The notes beneath the pieces are model-generated. The model was not told the DNA's origin. It did no database searches and saw only the letters and a list, made by a program, of their open reading frames with translations. From NCBI GenBank assembly GCA_945875195.1, contig CAMCJW010000012.1, forward strand, positions 1 through 20,935: a stretch of 20,935 nt of DNA, written 5' to 3'. This stretch comes from Chitinophaga pinensis. GTDB lineage: Bacteria > Bacteroidota > Bacteroidia > UKL13-3. Below, piece by piece: positions 1 to 7,304 of the stretch. The position numbers and the translations under genes are program-made. Numbering within the stretch: the first letter of the stretch is position 1; every line of letters begins with the position of its first letter.

Positions 1-149
1 TATATTCAAAAGAGCAGGATCGGTATTATATCGGTCAGACCGAGAATGTTGAAAAGCGTTTAAATGAACATCGTGTTCGAAAGAATTTAGGTGCAACGGA
101 AATGCGGCTATTTTTTACTCATAATACCCATACAAAAGGGGCATATTAA
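1..149 (+). pseudogene. GIY-YIG endonuclease-domain protein, 5' part outside window, 3' part lost
   Basis: The third forward frame reads from the window edge to a TAA at 147-149. It contains RYYIGQTENVEKRLNEH, the conserved second half of the GIY-YIG motif (YYIGQT) plus the following Arg-x-x-x-His helix typical of small UvrC-like GIY-YIG proteins of about 80-100 residues. After KNLGATE the family normally continues with a Trp-containing strand and a Lys/Glu-rich helix. Here it changes to an unrelated tail, MRLFFTHNTHTKGAY, and stops, so about 40 C-terminal residues are missing. The stop lies inside the 3' end of the lipoprotein gene on the other strand, so the break probably came from a deletion joining the two genes. 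Family assignment is good from sequence; loss of function is inferred. Confidence 0.7.
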
Positions 150-510
150 GCGTCTCTAAAACTTGCAATTGCATTCTTTTTGAAATAGAATCAATGGGTG
201 TAATTTTAATATAGATTAAGGTATTTCCTTCCCAAAGTAAGGAGGTATCACTGGTTTGAATATATTTATAATAACAAAAATTACTATCTAAACCTTTGAT
301 TACTCTGGTCCAACAATAATTACCATCTTGGTTTAGGTTCAAACTTTTATAACCATCAGTTTTTATAGCAGTATCACGAGAGTAAATACCAGCTAATTTA
401 TATTTATAACTATACTTTACTGCTTCTTCTTCTTTTTTGCAGGCAAATAATAATGTTAATCCTAATAATAAAACTAAAACAGATTTTGTCATGAACATTT
501 TTTTATGCAA
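115..510 (-). CDS. putative lipoprotein, 131 aa, unrecognised
   Basis: The N-terminus is a lipoprotein signal: a basic start (MHKK), a hydrophobic run, and the lipobox LLFAC with the lipidated Cys at residue 24, followed by KKEEE. The mature part is about 105 residues, Tyr/Thr/Asp-rich and probably beta-stranded; I recognise no family. Met5 or Met7 could equally be the start. The 3' end overlaps the truncated GIY-YIG fragment on the plus strand by 35 bases, so the last few residues may have been altered by that rearrangement. The next gene upstream on the same strand, also a lipoprotein, ends 66 bases away. Confidence 0.65.
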   Translation of the reverse strand: MHKKMFMTKSVLVLLLGLTLLFACKKEEEAVKYSYKYKLAGIYSRDTAIKTDGYKSLNLNQDGNYCWTRVIKGLDSNFCYYKYIQTSDTSLLWEGNTLIYIKITPIDSISKRMQLQVLETLNMPLLYGYYE

Positions 511-576
511 GTAATAAAATATAGAGAAGTTTCCACAATTTATTTTTGGAATTGAATCTTGAAATCTGTTTTGTGT

Positions 577-1320
577 TTATGGTATCAAGACCACAATTAA
601 AAGTAAAACCATTGCCAAAAAGAGGCCACTTCCCTTGGTATATGTACTTTTTTTATATTTACTTGAATAAATATCTGGGTAATTTTTCTTGAAATTTAGA
701 ATGTTAGTGGTGTCAATTTTTTGAAAAATATTTGTAGCAAGATTTTCTGAAATTTCTTCGATTTGTGTGCTATTGAACGGTTTTTCTAGGTAGGCATAAC
801 TTTTAGAAAATTGCCAATTAATAGATTGATTTGTTGCAGTAGAAAAAGTTTTGATAGGTTGGAAATCGTAATTGAAAAAGGTTTTGTAAGAGGTGAAAAA
901 TAGTTTCGTTGTATCGGTAACTTCCTTGCAAACAATGGTGGTGAGTAAACTACTTTTATAAATTGAGTCAAGACCATTTATTGTTAATTCTGGTTTTTGT
1001 TTATTAAATTCAATCAAACAATCGCTCAATTGGTAGGTTTGCAATTCTCCAGATTGGTTCATAGTAAAACCTCTTTCGAGTAAACGCTTATTCAAACTAT
1101 TAAATAAGTTTGCGTCGAACTCGTCTATTTTTTTTTGAGTTGAACCTAAAAAAATTGTGTCGGAAGTTAATTGGTATTCGGTATTGTGTTTAGAAATATC
1201 AATCCCGATTTTGGAAATATTGTATTCATAACCAGGTACTAAGGCTGATTTACAGGCAGTCATAAAAAAGCCAAATATTAACAATAAAATAAATGCTGAA
1301 TTTGGAATTTGTTTGCGCAT
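577..1320 (-). CDS. putative lipoprotein with a C-terminal hydrophobic segment
   Basis: I chose the ATG at 1320 (MRKQIPNSAF) because it puts the lipobox FFMTAC at a normal distance, with the lipidated Cys at residue 23. An in-frame ATG at 1356 would add twelve basic residues to the n-region. The central 200 residues are Asn/Thr/Lys-rich with no family I recognise. The last 20 residues (GSGLFLAMVLLLIVVLIP) form a strong hydrophobic segment ending almost at the stop, which is unusual for a lipoprotein and would give two membrane attachments. A TAATTTTG motif (1366-1373, minus strand) fits a Bacteroidota -7 box, but no matching -33 is visible. The gene diverges from thrS. Confidence 0.62.
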   Translation of the reverse strand: MRKQIPNSAFILLLIFGFFMTACKSALVPGYEYNISKIGIDISKHNTEYQLTSDTIFLGSTQKKIDEFDANLFNSLNKRLLERGFTMNQSGELQTYQLSDCLIEFNKQKPELTINGLDSIYKSSLLTTIVCKEVTDTTKLFFTSYKTFFNYDFQPIKTFSTATNQSINWQFSKSYAYLEKPFNSTQIEEISENLATNIFQKIDTTNILNFKKNYPDIYSSKYKKSTYTKGSGLFLAMVLLLIVVLIP

Positions 1321-1422
1321 TTTTAATTTCTTTTGGAACCAATTTTTTATAGACAATTATCAGGCCAAAATTAGTTTCCTTTTTTGAGTGGATTCATTTA
1401 ACTTGCCAACTTAAGCAATATT

Positions 1423-3348
1423 ATGAATATCACTTTACCAGACGGTTCCGTTCGTTCGTTTGAACGGGGTACAACCGCCTTAGAAATTGCCAAATCCATT
1501 AGTGAAGGTTTGGCTCGAAACGTATTAACCGCCAAATTAAACGGGCAGCTAATAGAATTGTCTGAACCAATTAACGAAGACGGTTCACTTACACTTTTCA
1601 CTTGGGACAGCAAGGAAGGAAAAAATGCTTTTTGGCATTCATCAGCGCACGTGCTGGCTCAGGCCATAGAGTTTTATTATCCAAAAGTGAATCTTACGAT
1701 AGGACCAGCAATTGAAAATGGGTTTTATTATGACATGGATTTTGGAGGTGAACCATTTTCTGAAAAAGATTTCAAAAAAATAGAGGACAAAATGTTGGAG
1801 CTAGCCAGAGAAAAGGCGGAGTTTCACAAAAAAGCCATCAGCAAGGTTGAGGCTTTAGCTTATTATAATGAGCGCAATAATCCTTTTAAGGTTGAATTAA
1901 TTGAAAACTTGAATGATGGGGAAATTACCTTTTGCACACACAGCAACTTTAGTGATTTGTGCAGGGGTGGTCATATTCCAAACACAGGCTTTATTAAGGC
2001 TGTTAAGTTGATGAGCGTTGCGGGCGCTTATTGGCGAGGAAATGAGAAAAACCCTCAGCTCACTAGGGTTTACGGAATTTCGTTTCCTAAGCAAGCTGAA
2101 TTAACGGAATACCTGAATATGCTGGAGGAAGCCAAAAAACGCGACCACCGTAAATTAGGTAAAGAATTAGAAATTTTTACTTTTGATGATGATATTGGAC
2201 CGGGTTTGCCCTTGTGGTTGCCTAATGGAGGAGCCATTATAGAAATTTTGGAAAGTTTTGCGAAAAAAACAGAAAGTGAAGGCGGCTATGTAAGGGTAAA
2301 ATCTCCACACATTGCAAAGGAAAGTTTGTATATTAAGAGTGGACATTTACCTTATTACAAAGAAAGTATGTTTCCGCCAATGGAAATGGATGGGGATAGA
2401 TACTATTTAAAAGCAATGAATTGTCCGCATCACCACAAGATTTTTGCGGCTACACCAAAAAGTTACAGAGACATGCCTTTAAGGTATGCAGAATATGGTA
2501 CTTGCTACAGGTATGAGCAAAGTGGGGAGTTATTTGGCTTGATGCGTGTTAGGTGTTTGCAGATGAATGATGCACATATTTATTGCACCGAGAATCAATT
2601 TGAGGATGAATTTAGAAAAGTGAACGATTTATATTTGAAATATTTCAAGGTTTTTGGGATTGACAAATATGTGATGCGTTTTTCAAAACATGATCCAGCT
2701 AAATTGGGGGAAAAGTATATTAACTCACCAGAACTTTGGTTGAAAACTGAGGAAATGGTGCGTAAAGTTTTGATAAATTTGGGTGTAAATTATGTGGAAG
2801 TGGAAGATGAAGCGGCATTTTATGGGCCAAAAATCGACATTCAGATCTATTCTGCCATAGGAAGAGAGTTTACTTTGGCAACAAATCAAGTTGATTTTGC
2901 ACAAGCAGAAAGATTTGATTTAAGCTTTACCAATGAGAAAAATGAGAAAGAGCGACCATTGATTATTCACCGTGCACCCCTTGGTACACATGAGCGTTTC
3001 ATTGGTTTCTTGTTAGAACATTATGCAGGAAATTTGCCATCTTGGCTAGCACCAAAACAAGTTAGTATTCTACCAATTAGTGATAAGTATTTGCCATATG
3101 CGCAAAAACTTGCTGAATTGATGAAAAATAACGATATTCGCGCCCTGCTTGACGACAGGAATGAGAAGATTGGCAAGAAAATTAGGGATGCAGAAATGAA
3201 AAAGATCCCTTTTATGCTTGTGGTTGGTGAGAATGAGATGCAAGAGGAAAGTGTTTCTGTAAGGAAACATGGGGAGGGAGATACAGGAAAAATGTCGGCA
3301 ACAGATTTTGTTCAATTTTTTATAGATCAATTAACAGTAAAAATATAA
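1423..3348 (+). CDS. thrS: threonine--tRNA ligase
   Basis: This enzyme charges tRNA-Thr with threonine in the cytoplasm; 641 residues is the usual bacterial length. The domains are in order: an N-terminal TGS domain (about 1-61); the second additional (editing) domain with H72xxxH76 and C180xxxH184, the residues that clear mischarged seryl-tRNA; the class II catalytic core (about 240-540), with motif 2 around CYRYEQSGELFGLMRVR and motif 3 RAPLGTHERFIGFLLEHYAG; and the anticodon-binding domain (about 545-641). The zinc and threonine ligands C334 (MNCPHHH), H385 (NDAHIYC) and H516 (LIIHRAPLG) are all present, so enzyme and editing site look intact. It opens the thrS-infC-rpmI-rplT cluster; infC begins six bases after the stop, in the same frame. 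Confidence 0.98.
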   Translation: MNITLPDGSVRSFERGTTALEIAKSISEGLARNVLTAKLNGQLIELSEPINEDGSLTLFTWDSKEGKNAFWHSSAHVLAQAIEFYYPKVNLTIGPAIENGFYYDMDFGGEPFSEKDFKKIEDKMLELAREKAEFHKKAISKVEALAYYNERNNPFKVELIENLNDGEITFCTHSNFSDLCRGGHIPNTGFIKAVKLMSVAGAYWRGNEKNPQLTRVYGISFPKQAELTEYLNMLEEAKKRDHRKLGKELEIFTFDDDIGPGLPLWLPNGGAIIEILESFAKKTESEGGYVRVKSPHIAKESLYIKSGHLPYYKESMFPPMEMDGDRYYLKAMNCPHHHKIFAATPKSYRDMPLRYAEYGTCYRYEQSGELFGLMRVRCLQMNDAHIYCTENQFEDEFRKVNDLYLKYFKVFGIDKYVMRFSKHDPAKLGEKYINSPELWLKTEEMVRKVLINLGVNYVEVEDEAAFYGPKIDIQIYSAIGREFTLATNQVDFAQAERFDLSFTNEKNEKERPLIIHRAPLGTHERFIGFLLEHYAGNLPSWLAPKQVSILPISDKYLPYAQKLAELMKNNDIRALLDDRNEKIGKKIRDAEMKKIPFMLVVGENEMQEESVSVRKHGEGDTGKMSATDFVQFFIDQLTVKI

Positions 3349-3354
3349 GTTTCT

Positions 3355-3963
3355 TTGGCAGCACCAATTGTACCGAGTAGTAGCAGCGGGAGGCCTGGAG
3401 GGCCAGGTCCCGGACAGAACAGATTCAACAGAGGCAGGCGTTCATTAGAGCCTGAACACAAGATTAATAACCTTATTCGTGCGTCAAGCGTGCGTTTGGT
3501 GGGCGAAAATGTTGAGGTAGGGGTTTATCCTTTGGGTGATGCTTTGAGGATAGCTTATGAACAGGAAATGGATTTGGTTGAAATCTCGCCAAATGCAGAC
3601 CCACCTGTTTGTAGAGTGGTTGATTACAAAAAATTCTTGTACGAGCAAAAGAAAAAGAAAAAGGAACAAAAAGCGAATCAAGCAAAATCGGAAGTAAAAG
3701 AAATTCGTTACGGACCAAATACTGATGAGCATGATTTTGAGTTTAAATTGAAACATGCCGAAAACTTCCTAAAAGAAGGTCACAAAGTGAGAGCTTTTGT
3801 GTTTTTTAAAGGAAGATCAATTGTATATAAAGAAAGAGGTGAAGTGCTTTTGCTTCAGTTAGCTCAAAGGTTAACAGATATTGCAAAAGTGGAGCAGTTA
3901 CCTAAGTTGGAAGGAAAGAAAATGTTTTTGATCCTAAATCCAAAAGGTAAAGCAGGGAAGTAG
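3355..3963 (+). CDS. infC: translation initiation factor IF-3
   Basis: IF-3 binds the 30S subunit, prevents 50S joining and checks start-codon pairing. The N-domain runs from about residue 37 (INNLIRASSVRLVG) and contains the family signature LVEISPNADPPVCRVVDY (74-91). A Lys-rich linker helix (96-112) leads into the C-domain (113-202; KEIRYGPNTDEHDF, VFFKGRS). The first 36 residues are a Ser/Gly/Pro/Arg-rich extension. There is no ATG or GTG between the thrS stop and the conserved core: the reading frame offers only TTG at 3355 and ATT at 3367. I use TTG, but ATT is possible because E. coli infC starts at AUU and IF-3 represses such starts. No Shine-Dalgarno sequence is visible. Confidence 0.96.
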   Translation: MAAPIVPSSSSGRPGGPGPGQNRFNRGRRSLEPEHKINNLIRASSVRLVGENVEVGVYPLGDALRIAYEQEMDLVEISPNADPPVCRVVDYKKFLYEQKKKKKEQKANQAKSEVKEIRYGPNTDEHDFEFKLKHAENFLKEGHKVRAFVFFKGRSIVYKERGEVLLLQLAQRLTDIAKVEQLPKLEGKKMFLILNPKGKAGK

Positions 3964-3967
3964 TTGA

Positions 3968-4023
3968 GGTCCTTCGGCAAGCTCAGGATGACTGGTCCTT
4001 CGGCAGGCTCAGGATGACCGGTC
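3968..4023 (+). repeat. tandem REP-like repeat, two 26-bp copies plus GGTC
   Basis: Two head-to-tail 26-bp units lie at 3968-3993 and 3994-4019, followed by a third GGTC. They differ at two positions (CAAGC/CAGGC and GACT/GACC). The core, CCTTCGGCAAGCTCAGGATG, resembles an interspersed element that I recall from many environmental bacterial genomes. The units carry short self-complementary ends, and the 4016-4023 junction is the palindrome GACCGGTC. It lies immediately after the infC stop in the 144-base infC-rpmI spacer, so it would be transcribed with the operon. Confidence 0.75.
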
Positions 4024-4107
4024 AAATAAGGTGAGGCTTCGGTGACAGAGGGGGTTTGAAAAAAGAAAGTCGTGATTAATAACTAATAAAAAGAGGAGAT
4101 TTAGGAA

Positions 4108-4308
4108 ATGCCTAAAATGAAAACATGTAGCTCGGCCAAAAAACGTTTTAAGGTTACCCCCAGCGGTAAAATTAAAAGGGCACAAGCTTTTAAGAATCAC
4201 ATTTTAACTAAGAAAACTACCAAGCAGAAGCGTGGGTTGACAAAAATGACAACCGTTAGTACTGCTGATATGAGTAAAGTTAAAATTTTGTTGGGAATTG
4301 GTAAATAA
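4108..4308 (+). CDS. rpmI: 50S ribosomal protein L35
   Basis: The 66-residue length and the start MPKMKTCSSAKKRFKVT are diagnostic of bL35, followed by the basic GKIKRAQAFKNHILTKK stretch and a KRGLTKM segment. It is a late-assembling component of the large ribosomal subunit. Position 7 is Cys where many L35 proteins have Lys or a small residue. The purine-rich AGGAGA at 4094-4099, eight bases before the ATG, is a clear Shine-Dalgarno-like site, which is uncommon in Bacteroidota. It follows infC by 144 bases and precedes rplT by 141 bases, a standard gene order with unusually long spacers. Confidence 0.97.
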   Translation: MPKMKTCSSAKKRFKVTPSGKIKRAQAFKNHILTKKTTKQKRGLTKMTTVSTADMSKVKILLGIGK

Positions 4309-4449
4309 AACCAATTGAGTTCCGTAAAGGCGGATCGGCCGTTTGTAGGTAGGCCTTAAACACCTGGTTTATCATTTGTTTAACCCGAATAAAAGCACAA
4401 AAGATCCCGCTAGTAAGCGGGGCGCTTAGATTCAAAAAAACGTAAAATT
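4309..4449 (+). promoter_or_regulatory. rpmI-rplT spacer with hairpin, possible rplT leader
   Basis: This 141-base spacer contains a perfect 6-bp hairpin, CCCGCT-AGTA-AGCGGG (4406-4421), 28 bases before the rplT start. A weaker upstream pairing (AAGGC with GCCTT) surrounds a CGGCCG palindrome. No T-tract follows the hairpin, so it is not a simple terminator. L20 represses its own operon through leader RNA in Enterobacteria and Firmicutes, so a regulatory leader is conceivable. That role is inference only. Confidence 0.35.
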
Positions 4450-4794
4450 ATGCCACGTTCAGTCAATTCCGTAGCGAGTAGGGCTCGCAGAAAAAAATTA
4501 CTCAAGTTAGCCAAAGGTTACTGGGGTAAGAGAAAAAATGTATTAACTATAGCAAAACATACAATCGACAAAGGATTGGGTTATGCTTATAGGGATCGTA
4601 AAACCAAAAAGCGCAATTTCCGCAGCCTTTGGATTATGCGTATCAATGCTGGATCACGTTTACATGGATATAGCTATAGCCAATTTATGAACTTAGTTCA
4701 CAAAAAAGGCTTAGGTTTGAACCGCAAGGTTTTAGCCGATATGGCCATGAACCATCCAGAAACTTTCGAAGCAATTGTAAAATCAGTAAAATAA
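4450..4794 (+). CDS. rplT: 50S ribosomal protein L20
   Basis: A bL20 protein of 114 residues, the usual length. It opens with MPRSVNSVASRARRKKLLKLAKGYWG, the long basic helix that threads 23S rRNA, and continues with YRDRKTKKRNFRSLWIMRIN and a globular C-terminal half ending HPETFEAIVKSVK. It binds early in large-subunit assembly and in some bacteria represses translation of this operon. It is the last gene of the cluster, with a strong intrinsic terminator 22 bases after the stop. Confidence 0.98.
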   Translation: MPRSVNSVASRARRKKLLKLAKGYWGKRKNVLTIAKHTIDKGLGYAYRDRKTKKRNFRSLWIMRINAGSRLHGYSYSQFMNLVHKKGLGLNRKVLADMAMNHPETFEAIVKSVK

Positions 4795-4815
4795 TTTAGA
4801 TTTAATTACGACTTT

Positions 4816-4853
4816 AAAAAGCCGCTTGCCATTTTGGTAAGCGGCTTTTTTTT
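4816..4853 (+). terminator. intrinsic terminator after rplT
   Basis: A 15-bp stem (4816-4830 with 4836-4850, one G-T wobble) around AAGCCGCTTGCC, a 5-base loop, then a run of eight T on the right and five A on the left. It ends the thrS-rplT operon. The flanking A- and T-tracts also allow it to stop transcription of the convergent gene on the minus strand. Confidence 0.9.
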
Positions 4854-4863
4854 AAGCATTCTT

Positions 4864-5634
4864 TTAGTCATTATTCGGTTTGATCCTATCATGCAAATCA
4901 TTAATTTCTGCACTGATTACCGCAAGGGTTGAAGCCATATTTTTTGATTCATTTTGGACAATATTGATATCCTCTTTTACTGCATTGTTGAGTCTTTCTG
5001 CAAATTGCTGGTTGCTCTTACTTTCAGTATTTATATGAGATTCTAATTGCTTCACTTGTTTGTTTAAGCCTATCTGATTTTCTTGAATGAGGCTTTTATT
5101 TTCTTCAAAGCTTCTGTTGATTTTACTTTCTAATTGTTTAATTTTTTTGTTTAACAGAAACCAAATCAACCCACTAGAAATAATGGCTATTAAAACAAAA
5201 ACCCATAAAAGTAAAATGGAGCTTTCAGCCTTATTAATTTTTGCTTCTTGTTCGTTAAATTTTAGCTCATTGTTTTTGTGAATTTCTTCTAATGAAAGTT
5301 GGGTCTTGTTTAAAGAATCGGATGTGGTTGCAATCTTAAAATTAGTTGAATTAAGGACTTCTTCAACCTGTTTCAATTTTTCATTGATGTCTTTCAACTC
5401 TGCATCCTTGCTATTAATACCACCTTTTACAGAATTGATGGATTGTTGAATACCTCTCATTTGGTTGCTCAACTTTGTGATACTGCTATCGTAGTCTTTT
5501 TTCATCACATAAGGGCTAGGACCTTTTGGTTTTGGCGCAGCTGCTGGTACAACTGGTTTTGGCTGTGGTTTTCGTTGAGAGAATGCATTAAATGAAGTGA
5601 AAACAACTAGGATCAAAAAAGAAAAGTATTTCAT
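4864..5634 (-). CDS. exported coiled-coil protein with one membrane segment
   Basis: I recognise no named family. The N-terminus is a signal peptide (MKYFSFLILVVFTSFNAFSQ, cleavage after about residue 20), then a Lys/Pro/Ala-rich linker (21-42). A long heptad-like region (about 48-135, rich in Lys, Glu, Asn, Leu) follows, then a clear transmembrane helix (138-161, LLLWVFVLIAIISSGLIWFLL). A second coiled coil (about 163-250) ends the protein. This predicts a single-pass inner-membrane protein with long helical segments on both sides, possibly a scaffold or an envelope-spanning coupler; that role is a guess. It is convergent with rplT and shares the terminator between them. Confidence 0.75.
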   Translation of the reverse strand: MKYFSFLILVVFTSFNAFSQRKPQPKPVVPAAAPKPKGPSPYVMKKDYDSSITKLSNQMRGIQQSINSVKGGINSKDAELKDINEKLKQVEEVLNSTNFKIATTSDSLNKTQLSLEEIHKNNELKFNEQEAKINKAESSILLLWVFVLIAIISSGLIWFLLNKKIKQLESKINRSFEENKSLIQENQIGLNKQVKQLESHINTESKSNQQFAERLNNAVKEDINIVQNESKNMASTLAVISAEINDLHDRIKPNND

Positions 5635-6015
5635 AATAAATTGGTTTAATGAATAAGCTTTATTTGGTTTATAAAATTATTTTTTTTTAGAGTTAAATCT
5701 TTTATTTATGGTGCTAATTTAATGCGATTTTCATCAAATTTATAAATTTATTAAATTTTGGTTAAAATAAATTTATATGTTTAGCTCTTAATATTAGAGA
5801 GATATAGGTACCTAAAGAAAAAGTGTGGCTAATCAAAAATAATTATTTATTCAAAACTCTTGAAGGGTAGCTAATTAAAAAGATTCAAAAGTGAAATTAA
5901 AACTGAATTTCCATTTTTGTTAAAAATGACTGAAATTATCCTAAAATTCAGCCCAATCATTACTATAATATCGCTATTTTTGCAGAAATAATTGTTATCC
6001 CTTTAGGGAGTTTCT
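5635..6015. other. AT-rich divergent intergenic region
   Basis: This 381-base gap lies between two divergent genes and holds no ORF. A TATTTTTG (5975-5982) 34 bases before ccmC fits the Bacteroidota -7 box, but no TTTG stands at the -33 distance. On the minus strand TAAATTTG (5742-5735) could serve the coiled-coil gene, again without a -33. An imperfect direct repeat, GTGGCTAATCAAAAA (5825-5839) and GTAGCTAATTAAAAA (5867-5881), spaced 42 bases apart (four helical turns), could be a regulator site; this is speculative. Confidence 0.4.
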
Positions 6016-6684
6016 ATGAAAAGTATTCAATGGTGGAAATTAGCTGGAGTTGCTTTAGTATTGTTTGCCTTAATAGGTGGATTGTTGCTACCAGTGCCCC
6101 AGTTGCCTATTTTGGCCCAGAGCATTCGCAATCTTTATTACCACGTGCCTATGTGGTTTGGAATGCTTAGTTTGCTCATTGCATCTTCCGTATATGCTGT
6201 TAAAGTATTGATGAGTAAAGATTTGATCAATGATGTTTATTCAGAATCTTTTGCCCGTGTAGCATTGTTATATGGTACAATAGGAATAGCAACCGGAATG
6301 ATTTGGGCAAAAAATACTTGGGGCGCTTATTGGACAAATGATCCTAAATTAAACAGTGCAGCCATTGGTATGTTGATGTATGCAGCCTATTTTGTGTTAA
6401 GAGGTTCTATTGAAGATGAGGAGAAAAAGGCAAGAATTTCGGCCACTTACAACCTTTTCTGTTTACCTATGTTTATAGTTTTGATATTTGTTTTACCGAG
6501 GTTAACTGCTTCTCTTCATCCTGGAAATGGCGGTAATCCTGGTTTTAACTCTTACGATTTAGATAGCAGGTTAAGAATGGTATTTTATCCCGCCGTTATA
6601 GGTTGGATACTTATTGGGTTTTGGATAGCCAACATTCAAATAAGATTGAAGAAAATTGAATTAAAAAAAGAACAAGAATTGTAG
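6016..6684 (+). CDS. ccmC: cytochrome c maturation heme-handling protein CcmC
   Basis: An inner-membrane protein of 222 residues that presents heme to CcmE during cytochrome c maturation. Six hydrophobic segments are visible. The tryptophan-rich motif is W102GAYWTNDPKLNS, and the two periplasmic heme-ligand histidines fit H43 (LYYHVPMWF) and H168 (TASLHPGNGG). It is the first gene of the operon, with an AGGGAG ribosome-binding-like sequence about six bases before the ATG. No ccmA or ccmB lies beside it in this window. The CcmD-like gene begins one base after its stop. Confidence 0.93.
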   Translation: MKSIQWWKLAGVALVLFALIGGLLLPVPQLPILAQSIRNLYYHVPMWFGMLSLLIASSVYAVKVLMSKDLINDVYSESFARVALLYGTIGIATGMIWAKNTWGAYWTNDPKLNSAAIGMLMYAAYFVLRGSIEDEEKKARISATYNLFCLPMFIVLIFVLPRLTASLHPGNGGNPGFNSYDLDSRLRMVFYPAVIGWILIGFWIANIQIRLKKIELKKEQEL

Positions 6685-6685
6685 T

Positions 6686-6859
6686 ATGAAATATTTTATT
6701 ATCAATCAGGTACAACAGCACAGCAGCCAAATGCCTTCGGCCGAAAGCACAGATAAGTATTTAGTAGTTGTTGCAGTTATTGCAGTTTTATTCATAGGCA
6801 TTGTGGGTTATTTGGTTTCATTGGATTTGAAACTTAAAAAAATAGAGAATCAATCGTAG
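6686..6859 (+). CDS. CcmD-like small membrane protein
   Basis: A 57-residue ORF, MKYFIINQVQQHSSQMPSAE followed by a single membrane helix (about 24-45, KYLVVVAVIAVLFIGIVGYLVSL) and the basic tail DLKLKKIENQS. The single helix, charged tail and position between ccmC and ccmE match CcmD. CcmD tethers CcmE to CcmC and helps release holo-CcmE. Many Bacteroidota CcmD-family proteins start with a signal-like helix; this one has a short polar N-terminus instead. One base separates it from each neighbour, which points to translational coupling. Confidence 0.82.
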   Translation: MKYFIINQVQQHSSQMPSAESTDKYLVVVAVIAVLFIGIVGYLVSLDLKLKKIENQS

Positions 6860-6860
6860 C

Positions 6861-7244
6861 ATGAAAAAGACAAGTATCATCGCGCTCATATTAATAGCTT
6901 TAGCCATAGGTGCCATTGCAAGCATGTATGGCGACGCAAGTACCTATGAAAATTTTGAGGTAGCCCTAAATCATCCGGGTAAAGAATACCATGTAGTTGG
7001 CGTTTTGAACCGAGAAAAGGAAAAGTATTATGATCCACAAAAAGATGCCAATTACTTCTCCTTTTATATGGTAGACGAAAAGGGCAAGGAAAGTAAAGTT
7101 GTATACCACAACCCGCAGCCGGCAGATTTTGAAAGATCGGAAAAAATTGTGATTGTAGGAAAAATGGAAGGAGATCATTTTGAGGCTTCCAAAATCTTGC
7201 TTAAATGTCCGAGTAAATACAATGAAACTGAGGTGAAAACCTGA
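6861..7244 (+). CDS. ccmE: cytochrome c maturation heme chaperone CcmE, CxxxY variant
   Basis: A 127-residue protein with one N-terminal membrane anchor (5-23) and a beta-barrel (OB-fold) periplasmic domain: EYHVVGVLNRE, NYFSFYMVDEKGKESKVVYH, and VIVGKMEGDHFEASKILLKC. CcmE holds heme covalently and passes it to the CcmF step. Classical CcmE attaches heme through His in an HxxxY motif. Here the equivalent position reads C116PSKY120, so the ligand is Cys. CxxxY CcmE proteins are documented in Desulfovibrio and some archaea. The family call is firm from fold, size and neighbours. Confidence 0.92.
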   Translation: MKKTSIIALILIALAIGAIASMYGDASTYENFEVALNHPGKEYHVVGVLNREKEKYYDPQKDANYFSFYMVDEKGKESKVVYHNPQPADFERSEKIVIVGKMEGDHFEASKILLKCPSKYNETEVKT

Positions 7245-7304
7245 TACAATCAATTTAATTACTCGCAATTTTACGCTTCCTTCAAAAAAACTATTTAATA
7301 TTTT

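Noticed and set aside
3473..3756. Two minus-strand ORFs opposite infC
   Set aside because: They are Phe/Leu-rich reverse complements of the Lys-rich infC linker and conserved IF-3 domain; no independent support.
3968..4023. CRISPR array
   Set aside because: Only two units lie directly head to tail with no spacers between them, and no cas genes are present.
4108..4200. Minus-strand ORF 4009-4200 overlapping rpmI
   Set aside because: It overlaps a certain ribosomal protein gene and the REP-like repeat, with no recognisable protein features.
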